Assembly: GCA_015039465.1 (NCBI GenBank)
Contig: MU130558.1
Location: 250,704-314,703 of the forward strand
Origin: Phlegmacium glaucopus
Taxonomy: Eukaryota; Basidiomycota; Agaricomycetes; Agaricales; Cortinariaceae
Length of the DNA: 64,000 nucleotides
Direction: 5' to 3'
Shown in pieces: positions 45,059 to 55,908 of this stretch. The notes beneath the pieces were generated by a model. That model was not told where the DNA came from. It ran no database searches and saw nothing but the letters and a program-made list of their open reading frames with translations. Both the position numbers and the translations under genes were made by a program. Every line of letters begins with the position of its first letter. The first letter of the stretch is position 1.

Positions 45059-47065
45059 GATCTAATACTCGGGTATGCAAAGAAGGAACAACCTTTGCGA
45101 GACCTACTATGGAACGTGAACATGCCAGAAAAGTACACTAAAACAACATACAGACGAATCATGGCGAACCACAAGCTCAAGGACTACTGGAAAGACAAAC
45201 ACACAAGAGCGTTCCTAGCCCTAAAAGCAGCCATGACATCGGAACCAGTACTGAAAGGACCAAAATGGGATGGTACACTGTTCATTGTAACAACCGACAG
45301 TTGTAAAGATGCATTCGGGGCAGTACTAACACAAAAGTTCGAAACAGTACTACCAAGCAGGAAAATAGTGAAAAAACTGCATCCAATCGTGTTCACATCC
45401 AAACGAACATCCAAAACAGAAGAGAAGTACAAACCCTTCTTACTGGAGTTCACAGCATTAAAGTTTGGCTTAGACAAGTTCTCTGACACAATATGGGGAT
45501 TCCCAGTTGAAGTAGAAACTGATTGTCAAGCACTTCAAGACCATCTAATGAACGACAAGCTAAGTGCCACACATGCTCGTTGGAGAGATGGCATATTAGC
45601 TCACCAAATCGTAGATGTTAGGCATGTACCAGGACGCATCAATGTGGTGGCCGACGGCCTGAGCAGAGAGAACAAAGGTCTACCTAATGAACACAACAAT
45701 GGAAGCCAATGGACGGTATCAGAAGACTGGGAAGCAATGACAGGACTCACACACGACATCTTCCACATCACAAATTACACACTACCGGAAGTGTCCCAGC
45801 TACAAGAGCGCTTCAAAGACGAACCCATATTCAGAGAAGTAGTCAAGCCAATACTAGAACCAGACCAGGGCAAAAGTGTAAGGCTACGGAAAAGAGCACG
45901 ACACAGAGCCTCGGAGTATGCCATAGATGAAGGAAAGTTATGGAGAGTCGCTGGAGGACATTGTAATCGCACTAGGACACGAGTAGAATGTGTGACAAAA
46001 GAGGAAGCGACACAGATAGCAACAAAAGAACATGCAGAAAATGGCCACTGGGGTAGAGACACAGTTAAAAAGTCGCCAATGGACCGCATTTGGAGCCCAA
46101 ACCTAGACGCCTCAATCATCACAGGCATCTCACAGTGTGGGCACTGCAAGAACTTTGGGGGAACACATGTCAATGCCTTACTAAACCCCATCACAAGAAG
46201 ACATCCTTTCAAACTACTGGTCAGAGACTACCTGTCAATGCCCAATGGCAAGGGCGGATACCATACTATAGGCTTGTACTTGGACACCTATTCACAACAC
46301 GTATGGGCATTCAAATACAAGACAGCGGGAAGTGTGAAGACAACAGTGGATGTGTTGTCAAGAATATTCCAAAACTTTGTAGCTGCGGAAACTTTCATGA
46401 CAGACGGAGGAAAACATTTCAATAACAATGAAGTATGTGCGGTTTGTAACAAGTGGGGAACAAATACTCACATCATCGCCGCATATTCACCATGGATCAA
46501 TGGTTTGGTCGAAGGAGCTAACAAAATCTTACTTCATGTCTTGAAAAGACTCTGCGCACCTAATTTAGGAGAAGACGAGTACGACAAAGCAAAGATAAGT
46601 GACATCCCAAAAACTTGGCCAGAACACCTCGACGAGGCGATACAAATAATCAACTCTCAACTACTACCTACTTTCAAATTCTCACCCAAAGAATTACTGC
46701 TAGGGCTAGTAGTAAATACGATCCCAACAGAGTTGTCAATGGCCGCCGAACCGATAACACCAGAAGATGTAACAACACAAAGGGCTTACATCGCACAGCA
46801 AAGACTAGACGGGTATGAAGAGATGGTTAAACACACTATCAAGCGGAAAACCATATTCGACAAATGGGTCTTAGCATGTAAACCAGGTGAAGTTATATTT
46901 TCAAAAGGTCAACTAGTTCAAATCTACAGAAATGACCTAGATTTCACCCTCAAAACGGATCATAAACTACTTCCCAAATGGTCACCACCACAAAGAATAG
47001 CATCACAAAACAGTAATTCATACACTCTCAAAAAACTCAACGGTGATACACTGTCAGTACGCTAG
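45059..47065 (+). pseudogene. Gypsy-1 RNase H and integrase
   Basis: Continues the pol frame after the TGA at 45056-45058. RNase H: FIVTTDSCKDAFGAVL, PFLLEFTALKFGLDKF, VEVETDCQALQDHL and HVPGRINVVADGLSR. Integrase: an HHCC-type zinc finger (H…H, then CGHCKNFGG), then catalytic Asp in LLVRDYLSMPN, Asp in FMTDGGKHFNNN and Glu in INGLVEGANK, and a C-terminal region with KPGEVIFSKGQLVQIYRNDL and WSPPQRIA. All three catalytic residues are present and this portion is a 656-codon open frame. The stop is at 47065. Confidence 0.9.
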
Positions 47066-48420
47066 GTGCTGTACTAACTGAGGTGTGATGCGGCTCGGGG
47101 CTTCGGTGGCCTAAACACTGAGTCAAGTATATGCAGAAAGGTTCCAACTAAGGTAGGGCGACGAGATATGAGACGAGCGAAACGAGGAGCAATGTAATGA
47201 CGAAAGGGCGACGAAGGAACGAAGTGGCGACGCAGTGACGAAGGGGAGATGCAGTGACGAAGGGGAGACGCAGTGACGAAGGGGCGACGCAGTGACGAAG
47301 GGGCGACGCAGTGACGAAGGGGCGACGCAGTGACGAAGTATAGTCGCTGTATGGGCGACTCGCAGTAAAACGCAATGAAACGAAGGCGAACGACGAGAGA
47401 GACGATGACAAGACTTAATTCTATACTCTGGGGAGAGAGGCGAATACTTTCTTATTGTTCTTTGTAACTAAATTACAGGAGGTTTTTATAGTAGGTAGAG
47501 GAGATCACATGGCTAAGTTGCACATGTGTATCTATAAAACAAATCAAAACGATGAAACAGGAGTCCAAGAGGGACTAGGCAAAATGGGGAGACAAAACAT
47601 CAGGGATAGTGGGCGATAAATGAAAGAGGACCGGTCGTCGCTCCGAGGACCGGCAGGAGACATGTGGTATAGGGAGGCGATCAAGGAGCGATGGCAAACG
47701 TATCAAAAATAAAGAAAACAACGCGTTTGAGGTAACCGAAGAGAGATAAAAGAATATAAATGATCAGCGACCCAAAATGCCCAATGGTGTTAAGGAACTT
47801 CTCGATCTGGTGATTGTCGCTGGATAGGAGCGACTGGTAGGGTAGCTCCGACGATTTGACACCAAACGATTCGGTGTAGCGTAGGGGGACGTCGGTCTGG
47901 GCAGTGGACGTGCCTACGACTCTTAGACGAGTGAGCATTACCAAATATGGAAAAAGCATGACTATACACGTGACCGCTGGTGAAAGGGAGCGAAAGGGAG
48001 GCAGGACGCCTAATGTCGTCCGGGTACTGCCGGAGAAGGGGGCGATCGTACGAGCGAAATATAGCCAAGGCATTTAGGAAGCTTCTGGGACAGTAGAGGC
48101 GACGACCAAATAGCCAGAGACTTATCTATGCAATAAAACAGCAAATAGTCGGTGTAAGAGGCGACGTAGAGCGACGTTGCTGCCAAAAATGCGAAAAACG
48201 AAGGCAGGGAACCAGCATGTTCATCATCTCCTCACTTACTTTGCTGTCCCTATTTCTGTTTAGGAGTCATCCTTCAAATCAACAAAACAATGACTTGTCC
48301 AAAAGTAGCTGGATTGTGACAAGTGACTGACTCGGTGACAGTTGACAAGTGGCTTGGGCACTTATTTGATTCTTATCTCCCCCCATCATGTCTACTTGTA
48401 GGACTCGCTGATCCGCTGTC
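47066..48420. other. Gypsy-1 3' side with a 19-bp minisatellite, no gene recognised
   Basis: About six or seven copies of GACGAAGGGGCGACGCAGT (19 bp) lie at about 47200-47340, with diverged copies on both sides. I could not define a 3' LTR: no copy of the sequence before the primer-binding site is found here. The frames at 47681-48073 are not recognised. Confidence 0.5.
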
Positions 48421-49807
48421 ATGGAGCCTGAGCAGCCACCTGCTCTGCCTGCACCTTCTGTACCGGCCCCAGAAGAGCCCTCTTCGGCAGAGAAGTTATC
48501 CCTCAAGAGGGAGTTCGATCGGCTCTTCCAGAAGACCTTGAGCGATAAAAAGGCCATTTTTGCTGCTGACGGAGAGACGGAGTGGAAGGCGGCACTGGTG
48601 GAGCTGGAGGAGGACCTGGTGTGTGTCTGAGCCCATTTGTACGATTGATTCTGATCAATTTTTTGGCAGGACAACCTTGGAGCATTGGTGGCTCGCTTGG
48701 AAACTCGGGCGGCGTTTGGCTGGAACCTGCGATATACGGATATGACTCCTTGGGTCGCCAAATTTCTGTCCTCCGCCCAGTCTAGTATCGTTAAGCGACT
48801 TAAAGAAAATATGCTTTGTCTTCATGCCCGGATATTCGAACTATCATTGTCCACACCCTTGGGATATTCGGAGGAAGATGGATCAGCCGGTGAGGAGGAG
48901 GAGGGTGAGGTGGAGTCCGAGGAAGAGGAGGTTGTACCGGTGAGCAAAGGGAAGTCGTCAATGAGCAAAGGCAAGTTGTCGATCAGGGAAGTTAGGTAGA
49001 ACCAGAGGTCGTCAAGCTGAACGATCCACCAGTACGTCTGGGTCGTTTGTTCTTGGGCTTTCACTCATGGCGACTTTTTAGTGTGGCCGATGTGCCAAAG
49101 CCAGTCGTGACTGTGTCCCTCGTACTGGCCCAACCGATCACGGTCGTTGTGAACGCTGTTTTGCACAACGAAAAGGCTGTTCCTTGTACCAAAGGCCTGC
49201 GAGTACAGCAACTCCAAAGAAACGAGGCAAGGCCGCCGAGTTAGTTGAAGCTGAGGAGGGTGAGTCGGTAGAGGAGCCGGCACCGAAATCACCGGGGCTC
49301 TTGAGTTCTTTGACGAGAGGGTTTAAATGGAAGCAGGCCACGAAATCACCTGAGGCTCCTCCACCACCTCCTCCTTCGAAACTGCCTAGGCTCAACTTGG
49401 TAGGCGTCGTCGTTCCCCCTCTTGTCAAACCGCGTTCATCATATTCACAGTTCCGAAAGCCCACTGAAGCGTCGTCCTCGGCTGCTGCAAGTGTCGTAGG
49501 TGAGATGGGACCTCCTCGTTTGGCTACTCCCTCGGTTTGGTCGTTTGCTACATTTTCATTTGGGTCAGCCTCCCAGGATCCTGATCATGCCTTGGCGCTT
49601 CTCCAAATGAAGTATCAAGCGTCTCAGGAAGACCTCCGCCTTGAAAGGGAGCGACTCGCCCTGGAACAGCAGTGGTCTTTTCATCAAGAGGCCTACTACG
49701 AGCGGACGCTATCAGAGCAGCGGGCAAGATATGAGCAGGAGCTGGCAGAAGCACGGAAGCCGAGGTCCAGTGAAGAGGGGAAGGCAAAACGGAGGAAGGG
49801 GTTGTGA
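48421..49807 (+). CDS. Antisense accessory gene of Gypsy-3: Cys-rich, coiled-coil protein (aORF1)
   Basis: Three exons (48421-48618, 48670-48990, 49082-49807) give an uninterrupted 414-residue protein. The N-terminal helical part (SLKREFDRLFQKTLSDKKAI, TPWVAKFLSSAQSSIVKRL) is followed by an acidic stretch (EEEEGEVESEEEE). A paired Cys cluster CGRCAKASRDC…GRCERCFAQRKGC lies directly after the last intron, then a Pro/Ser-rich linker and a C-terminal coiled coil (QASQEDLRLERERLALEQQW … RARYEQELAEARK) with a basic end (KAKRRKGL). It converges with the Gypsy-3 pol (50419-52275, minus). The protein at 54048-55315 has the same domain order and the same phase-0 intron before the Cys cluster. Function unknown; nucleic-acid binding is a guess from the Cys cluster. 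Confidence 0.7.
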
Positions 49808-50290
49808 GTGGATTGGCTGGGACTTCGTTGGTTCCTTCTTTTGTTTTCTTCTATCGTCACCCTCCTGCTTCTTGTACTGTATTGTAGTATATTCGGACTT
49901 CATCGCTGTCGTGGTGTTTTTTGATTTTTTGTAGCTTTGTTGGAATAAATGTTTTTGTTTTTGGGATTTTTGAATAGTAAGTGAAAATAAATAAGAGTTT
50001 TATTAAAAACGGCTTAATAAATTGGTTGAAGCGACGGGGTATGTTGGTGAACTATTGTGGCCAAGCACCGAAAGAAGGTAGGCCCTTGCCATAACCCCAG
50101 GGGATTGCGCAAGGTCTGAGCAGTTATGCGGCTTGATACCTAATTCTAAATGTCAAATGAAGCAGTTCAAGCAATAGTGAAGTGAAAGATAGCGATGTGA
50201 AACAATGATAAGTGAAAAAAAATGTGAAAAGAGCGAAATATAGAGAGAATAAATTTTTTGAGAGATGAAGTGAGCGGGGTTGATTCGGCT

Positions 50291-50327
50291 CCTCCTCCCT
50301 ACTTTAATCATGACTGTCCGCAGTCAT
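50291..50327 (-). promoter_or_regulatory. Hairpin plus polypurine tract after Gypsy-3 pol
   Basis: On the minus strand, ATGACTG-CGGA-CAGTCAT (an inverted repeat, 50310-50327) overlaps the natural end of pol (EDDCGQS-stop). It is followed by a purine tract GTAGGGAGGAGGA (about 50289-50301). The same module recurs at 53865-53901 and 55846-55880. Confidence 0.6.
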
Positions 50328-50418
50328 CCTCCAGTAAGTCGGCATCTTCTGTGTCGTCGGGATCTATGACACTGGACTCCTGCATTTGGGTGAGCCTGGC
50401 TTGTGAGATGTCGATTAG

Positions 50419-52275
50419 TCATTCCAGAGGTGGTAAATCGAGTTTGGACCGAGCAAAGTAGGGGATTACTCTGAATGCTGCAAAGGGCCGGTCGAAGACT
50501 GAGCCATCGAGCTCTGATATAATGTAGGCGCCTCCTCGGTTACGTGATAGCACTATGAAGGGTCCTAGATAGCGAGCGCGCATTTTTCGATTAAGTGCCT
50601 TCTCAATCGCTGTGTTTCGTACTAGGACAAGGTCGCCTAATTTGAAGTCGTAGTCGTGTATGGTGTGTGAGTGTTCCTTTTCAAAGCAGACTGCAGCTCT
50701 GAGTCTTGCTGAGTGTACCTTGTCGTGGAGCTGTGCCAGTTGGTATCGTTGCTTTTGCAAGGCGATTGCTCGTCGGGTGATGAGGTCGGTTGTCGAGAGA
50801 ATGTCGTTTGGTGGGGGAAGGAGGTAGTTGGCTTCGGAGATGTCAAATGGGAGTAGTGGTTGTGTACCAGTGGTGGCGAAATAAGGGGAGCAGCCCATAC
50901 GGCGACGGATGGTAACCCTTTCTGCCCAAAATACTGAGTAGGCGGACGATGACCACTTACTTTCTTCTCCATCGCATGCTTTGTACAAGGCCTGACGGAC
51001 GTTGAAGTGGGATCGTTCTACTAGTCCATTGGCATGGGAGTTGTAGCCGGAAATGTGAATATGGGTGATGTGGTATTGTTTAGCGAGGTAGGTCATTGCT
51101 TTGACAAAGGGGGCGCCATTATCTGTTACAATCTCTAGGAGGGTTCCCCAGCGATATATAATATTGTGGAGTATGAATGAGGCAAGCGACTTAGCCGTTT
51201 CTTTACGTAGCATCTCCCATTCTGGCCAGTGGGTGAGAGAGCAGCGACCTTGAACTATGTATTTGTAGCCGGCGGATGGGGTGAGGTGCATGGTGTCCAT
51301 ATAGACTTTTGAGAATAAGGGAGCAGGTGTAGCGACGACGGGAGGGATGGAAACCTGCTGAGTCTTTTGCAATTGACAGAGGCGACATGTGAGTACAAAC
51401 CAGGCAATGTCTTGAGCTAGACAAGGCCACCAGTATTGTTCTGAAAGCAGGGCATTAGTTGCATAAAACCCATGATGGCCGACGTCGTTGTGAGCTGCTG
51501 AGATGAGAAACAGTCGCCGGTCGAGTGGTATGACAATCTTGTGAGCTCCTTTTGGGTCCTTTCGCCAAAGGCGGTCTGTCTCTCCTGCAATGAAGAACTC
51601 AGTACAGTAGCGCATGAAGGACTTGTACTCAGAGTCAGAAATGTCTGGGGGTCGTTCTAGAGTCTTGAGCCAATGTTGTACGTGTATAAGACGACAGTCG
51701 CTTCGTGAAGCGGCCTCTGATCGTGGGATGTTGGTGTAGGGTGTTGGAAGTTCTCTTGGTGGATCAGCTTTGGTATCCACTAGATAGCTGCGGGTAGAGT
51801 CGGTGATATAACAAGAAATTGGGGGAGAGCTAGTGATGCTAGATCGTTGTGTGGGCGACGAGGGACTAGGATTGATGAAATGCATAAATCCGTTGACTTG
51901 GTCGATCCAGTCTTCAAAGTCGTCTTCTGGTTCATCCTTATCGCCTGGTTGAGGGCGACGTCTCGACAGTCCATCTGGTCCGTGGTGAGAGCCGGGGACA
52001 TGTACTAAGGTGAAGTGAAACATGAGGATAGAGACAATCCAACGATTCATGCTGGCTGAGGCAGTGACATCTGGGTTTGCTAGCATGCCTTTGATGTATT
52101 TTGCATCTACTTCAACGACAAGGTTGCGGATTCCGATGAGGATGTCGACTGGGGGGAAGAAGTCTTCTCGAAAATGACCACGTTTGGAGTCGTTCCAAGC
52201 GAAACCATCTTGGTGGAGCATCATAAAATGGTGTAGGAGCTTTCGCTCCTTGGGTAAGAGGAAACCAGGGTTCAT
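50419..52275 (-). pseudogene. Gypsy-3 RNase H remnant plus integrase; RT deleted in frame
   Basis: A 618-codon open frame. It begins with a pre-RT segment ([32 protein letters not shown]) and jumps at about 52135 straight to the end of RNase H ([35 protein letters not shown]). The whole RT palm and fingers, with the catalytic VDD box, are missing without breaking the frame. Integrase follows: a zinc finger ([13 protein letters not shown] … CRLCQLQK), Asp in [10 protein letters not shown], Asp in [11 protein letters not shown], Glu in [10 protein letters not shown], and a C-terminal [17 protein letters not shown] domain. A TGA (PPLE-stop) cuts about 35 codons before the natural end. It could persist as a non-autonomous element. 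Confidence 0.85.
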
Positions 52276-52328
52276 TTGATCAAAGAGCTCTTTTCACTCC
52301 TGTGTATAGCAGTTGCTACTATTCCCAG

Positions 52329-52984
52329 TTAAACCCTCTGCTTCTGAAAATCCTGTACTGTGGCTGTGTTCATCGCTCTACCAGTACCTCGTGCAAAGGT
52401 TGGAATAGTAATCCTCTGACCAGTGTTTGGGTCGCTTAAAGTGATGGTCTGGTCTTCATTGGCAAAGTTTCTTATGATGCTTTCGGTGAGGACGTCGAAA
52501 GGTCGGCCAAGCAAGATGTCGTATGAGGGCGATTTGATGACGTGGACTTGTACATAAAGAGTGATGGTGCCTATTTGGAAGGGAACATTGCGTGCGAGGC
52601 CAAGCGACCAATCTAGAGTGCCATTCGCTGACTCCATATTAAGGCGAATTTGGGGATCGTAGGCGAGTCCAAGGCTATGACAAGTATCTTGTGACATAGC
52701 GACTACTTGGCACCCGGGATCTAGGGTGCACTCCCGCTTCTGACTGTTGTCTATGAGTGCAAATATCGAGCGTATGGCAGTAGACTCCTTGGAGATGATT
52801 AGGCAATCAGGGTTAGGCGCCTCTCCTGGTCTAAGCAACTGATAGTAGTGTTCTATGGGATTGGGGATTACCAATGCGCCTTCTGGTGGAGTACGATGGT
52901 GAGAGTTTGCAACAGCGAACGTGGGGATTGGGACCGATTCATTGTCGTCATCGTCACCTACTTGGAGGGTGTGCTGAGCGACGT
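52329..52984 (-). pseudogene. Gypsy-3 protease (retropepsin), 5' end cut by an LTR
   Basis: The frame begins at the LTR border (52984, reading INVAQHTLQVGDDDD across it) and runs to 52329. The protease has FALIDNSQKRECTLDPGCQV (catalytic-type region with DPG in place of DTG/DSG), LGLAYDPQIRLNMESANG and SYDILLGRPF. The gag part that should precede it is absent, replaced by the LTR at 52985-53864. It ends out of frame with the downstream pol remnant. Confidence 0.75.
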
Positions 52985-53864
52985 TGATGTACCTGCGGTG
53001 GGATCAGACTGCAAGTAGTAACGTAGTTCAGAGGGGTTAATGTAGATTTCCTCGATAGAATTTAAAGAGAAGTCCGCGGTATTGAAATACGCAAGAAGAG
53101 TAGACCGCGAGGATAGTGAAGTTTGCGAATGATTACGTGGTTCGCAAAGTAGCTTAAAGGATGAGACTATTGACTTAGAACATTGCTGCAAAGTTTATGG
53201 GATCAAAACTCTGGCCGTCTCTTGTTCACCTTGCCTCCTACTTGCTACAGGTACTTAATACAAGAGCAACAAGCTAGCCAGGTGCGGATATGCAAAACAG
53301 TAAAGTAAAAATTGAGCTAATGCAAAGTCACACGGGCCCAGTAGTTTGGTAACAGAGAAATAGGAGATAGAATAATAATAGAAGTGATGAGTAAGGAGGT
53401 CAGTTGAATGACCTCCTGTTTCGAAGGAGATGATAAAATAATAATATATATAGAAAGTTAAAAGAAAGTAAGTTGAAAACAACATGGACCATGATCAAAC
53501 CAGTGAAGGGGATGTGTATGCGAGCCGTGAAAGACCGTGAGATTAAAGAGAAGCTGTACAAAGGTGTGGTTGCGAAGGAAAGAAATGGCTAAGTCCAGTA
53601 TTGATAGAGAGAGTTGAAGATATGTCGAAGTATGAAGTGCGAAGAGAAATGAGGGCACGTTGGATAGTTAGAAAGGTTGTAGAAGTGACGTGCGAAGGTT
53701 ATGCGAGGATTATGGTATGTTGTGCGAGATGCAAAGGATGTGCGAGAATTGCGAATGATGGTGCGAGCGAAACTGGTACCCGCGAGGTATCCGCGTATAC
53801 TGCGAAGTTGTTAAAACACAAAAATAACCAGTTTACAAACCTAGAGGTTATATGGGTCCTATCA
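52985..53864 (-). mobile_element. 3' LTR (copy B) of the Gypsy-4 aORF element
   Basis: On the minus strand it starts TGATAGGACCC and ends GGTACATCA; the same repeat occurs as the solo copy at 18160-20428. It is immediately preceded (minus strand) by the purine tract GGGAGGAGGA, the hallmark of a 3' LTR, so its element lies to the right (53865 to about 56800). It inserted into the gag-protease frame of Gypsy-3. The flanks GACGT and TCCTC do not form a TSD because the right flank is internal to the element. Confidence 0.75.
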
Positions 53865-53901
53865 TCCTCCTCCCAACTGAAATCTAGACTGTCCTCAGTC
53901 T
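53865..53901 (-). promoter_or_regulatory. Polypurine tract and hairpin adjoining the Gypsy-4 3' LTR
   Basis: On the minus strand AGACTG-AGGA-CAGTCT (53886-53901) is followed by TTTCAGTTGGGAGGAGGA and then the LTR start TGATAGG. The same run is found at 55846-55880 after pol. This outer copy is the functional plus-strand primer site by position. Confidence 0.7.
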
Positions 53902-53962
53902 AAGCCCTATGCCCTGGTCAAACCTCCGTAAGTCATGTGAGATCCCGCTGGCGGTTGAAAAT

Positions 53963-53970
53963 CTATAAAA
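53963..53970 (+). promoter_or_regulatory. TATA box of the Gypsy-4 antisense gene
   Basis: CTATAAAA lies 78 bp before the ATG at 54048, between the outer polypurine tract and the gene, followed by a pyrimidine-rich CTTTCTTCCTC stretch. It suggests the antisense gene has its own promoter. Confidence 0.5.
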
Positions 53971-54047
53971 GGCAACTGTCTGCGCCACACTTTCTTCCTC
54001 ATCGTCTACCTCTTAGTGTTTCCTCTACTGCTTAAGCCATCCTCCAC

Positions 54048-55315
54048 ATGTCTTCAACCGCGTCTACTCCTACTGCTGCTGCTTCTGTCGCGCCTCCTGC
54101 TGGTGCTGGTGCTCCAGCCACCACCTCTGCTGTACCTCGTTCGTTAGCCGATCACTTCGCCGAAAGTTTCAAGGAGTTCGAGGATACCGTGGAATTCTTT
54201 GGGGAGACGCCTGCGCCGATGCAGCAAAAGTTCGTCAAGGTAATGGTGCAAGACATCGTAAGTCGTCGTTTGACATCTTTTCTTTCTCTTTGCGTGTATG
54301 TTGCTGACTTTCATCCTAGTACAAAATGAACGATCTCGTGCATCAAATGACCGAGGCACATGAGTTCAGCGACCAAGACCCTGCTGCGTTTCAAAAACTG
54401 GCCAACAGAATTTTGGCTTTGACGACCTTTCGTACCAACTGCAGCGAGCTAACGGTCGCTATGGCTGACGCTAGGCGGCTCCTCGAGGACTTAGATAAAC
54501 TCCGGCCTCCTGTAGCTATGCCGTCCCCAGTTGAAGGTGTCACACCTCCTGGCTCGCCAGCTATCACACCTGCAGCTGAGGAACAGAATGATCCTATGGA
54601 CGACGCGGACGAGGATGATGATGTTGAAGAAGGTAAACTTTAGTTTTTGTATCTCTTTCTTCTTCGCTAACCTTATCACATAGTCACTCCGCCTCCTAGT
54701 TCTCGAGGTGAAGAGTCGTCCAAGGCTAAGGGAAAGCGTCGCGATGAAGGGCGCATCATAGAGAAGAAGGTATGTACCCGTCTTGAGGTGTTGCCTTACT
54801 AAATATTTGTGTAGTGCAAAACCTGCGAAACGAAGGAAAAGGAGTGTGTGGTGGCTAAAGGGAAAAGGAGGTGTACGGAATGCGAGGGATCCAAAACGAA
54901 GTGCTCGTTCATCCCAGAGGTCCAGCGAGCTCGTACGAGGGCCGCGGCTAAAGCCAAGACTCCGGAAGACACCCCTCGTCCTCTAAAACACAAGAGAGGT
55001 ACCGATACTGCAACTCGGCCTCCTACCATTCATATTCCCATCGTCGAGATCACTACCAAATCGCCTGCCACACTCCCCTCAGTTCCTGCTTACTTGACTA
55101 GGGAGTCCCTCAACACTTCCTCCAATCTTCGCCTGGAGCTCGAGCTTGCACGATCCGAAGTCCTCGAACTTCAAGAAGAAGTTTTTCGCCTTTCCGACGC
55201 CCTTCAAGCTTCGGAAAGGGCTCTCAAGCAGAATTGCGAACGGTTATCGCACGAGCGCAAGCTCTTTCGTGCTCAACTAGATCATTTTCAGGGTGCTGGT
55301 TCGGTCGATGGCTAG
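54048..55315 (+). CDS. Antisense accessory gene of Gypsy-4: Cys-rich, coiled-coil protein (aORF2)
   Basis: Four exons (54048-54257, 54320-54632, 54684-54769, 54815-55315) give an intact 369-residue protein. An Ala/Ser/Thr/Pro-rich start leads to a helical domain (ADHFAESFKEFEDTVEFFGE, FQKLANRILALTTFRTNC, MADARRLLEDLDKL), an acidic stretch (DDADEDDDVEE), a basic patch (SKAKGKRRDEGR), then the paired Cys cluster CKTCETKEKEC…RRCTECEGSKTKC right after a phase-0 intron. A coiled coil follows near the C-terminus (LRLELELARSEVLELQEEVF, ERALKQNCERLSHERK). Introns are GT-AG and 45-62 bp. Same architecture as 48421-49807, although sequence identity is low. Flanked by two copies of the hairpin/polypurine module. 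Function unknown. Confidence 0.7.
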
Positions 55316-55845
55316 GTACGATGGGAATAGCATCGGTGAGTCTTCTTCTTGGTATTGCGATTAATTGTTGGTTGATCAATTGATTTTCTGGGGTAGGCTT
55401 TGTCTTCTCAGGCTTTGTCTTCTCCTTTTCTTGTCGCGCAAATATTTTGTAAATAGAATATGTTGATAATGATAAAAATTTTGTTGCTTTTTAGATGATG
55501 AAGTTAAAAGATGGTTAAAAAAAATGTTGTTAAATGAGAAATAAAATAAAAGGACTTTGTTAACTCTTTGAGAAAGCGAATTTGGGAAATAAAGTAAAAA
55601 GGACTTTCTTTTTGGAAAGGCGAAGATTGTGGGAGCGATAAAGAATAAGGGTTGAACAGATTGGAATGATGATGAAGAGGGTAAAAAGTGTGCGGAATGT
55701 GTTGAGCATTGGCATCGCGAAGTGTTACTTGTGCGTCTGCTTCGTATTGAAGACTAAAATAAAGAAATTCAGACTCGCGAATTGACGAAAGAAGATATAA
55801 AAATAGAAATAGAGAAATGCAAAAATGACTTTGCAGCCATCTCAC

Positions 55846-55880
55846 TCCTCCCAACTGAAATAATGACTGTCCTCAGTCAT
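55846..55880 (-). promoter_or_regulatory. Inner hairpin/polypurine module after Gypsy-4 pol
   Basis: On the minus strand ATGACTG-AGGA-CAGTCAT (55863-55880) and TTTCAGTTGGGAGGAG follow the end of pol. It duplicates the module at 53865-53901 but lies about 1.95 kb before the LTR, with the antisense gene in between, like the pseudo-polypurine tract of plant Tat/Ogre-type elements. Confidence 0.6.
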
Positions 55881-55908
55881 CCTTCGCCAGAAGGTATCAT
55901 CATATGGA

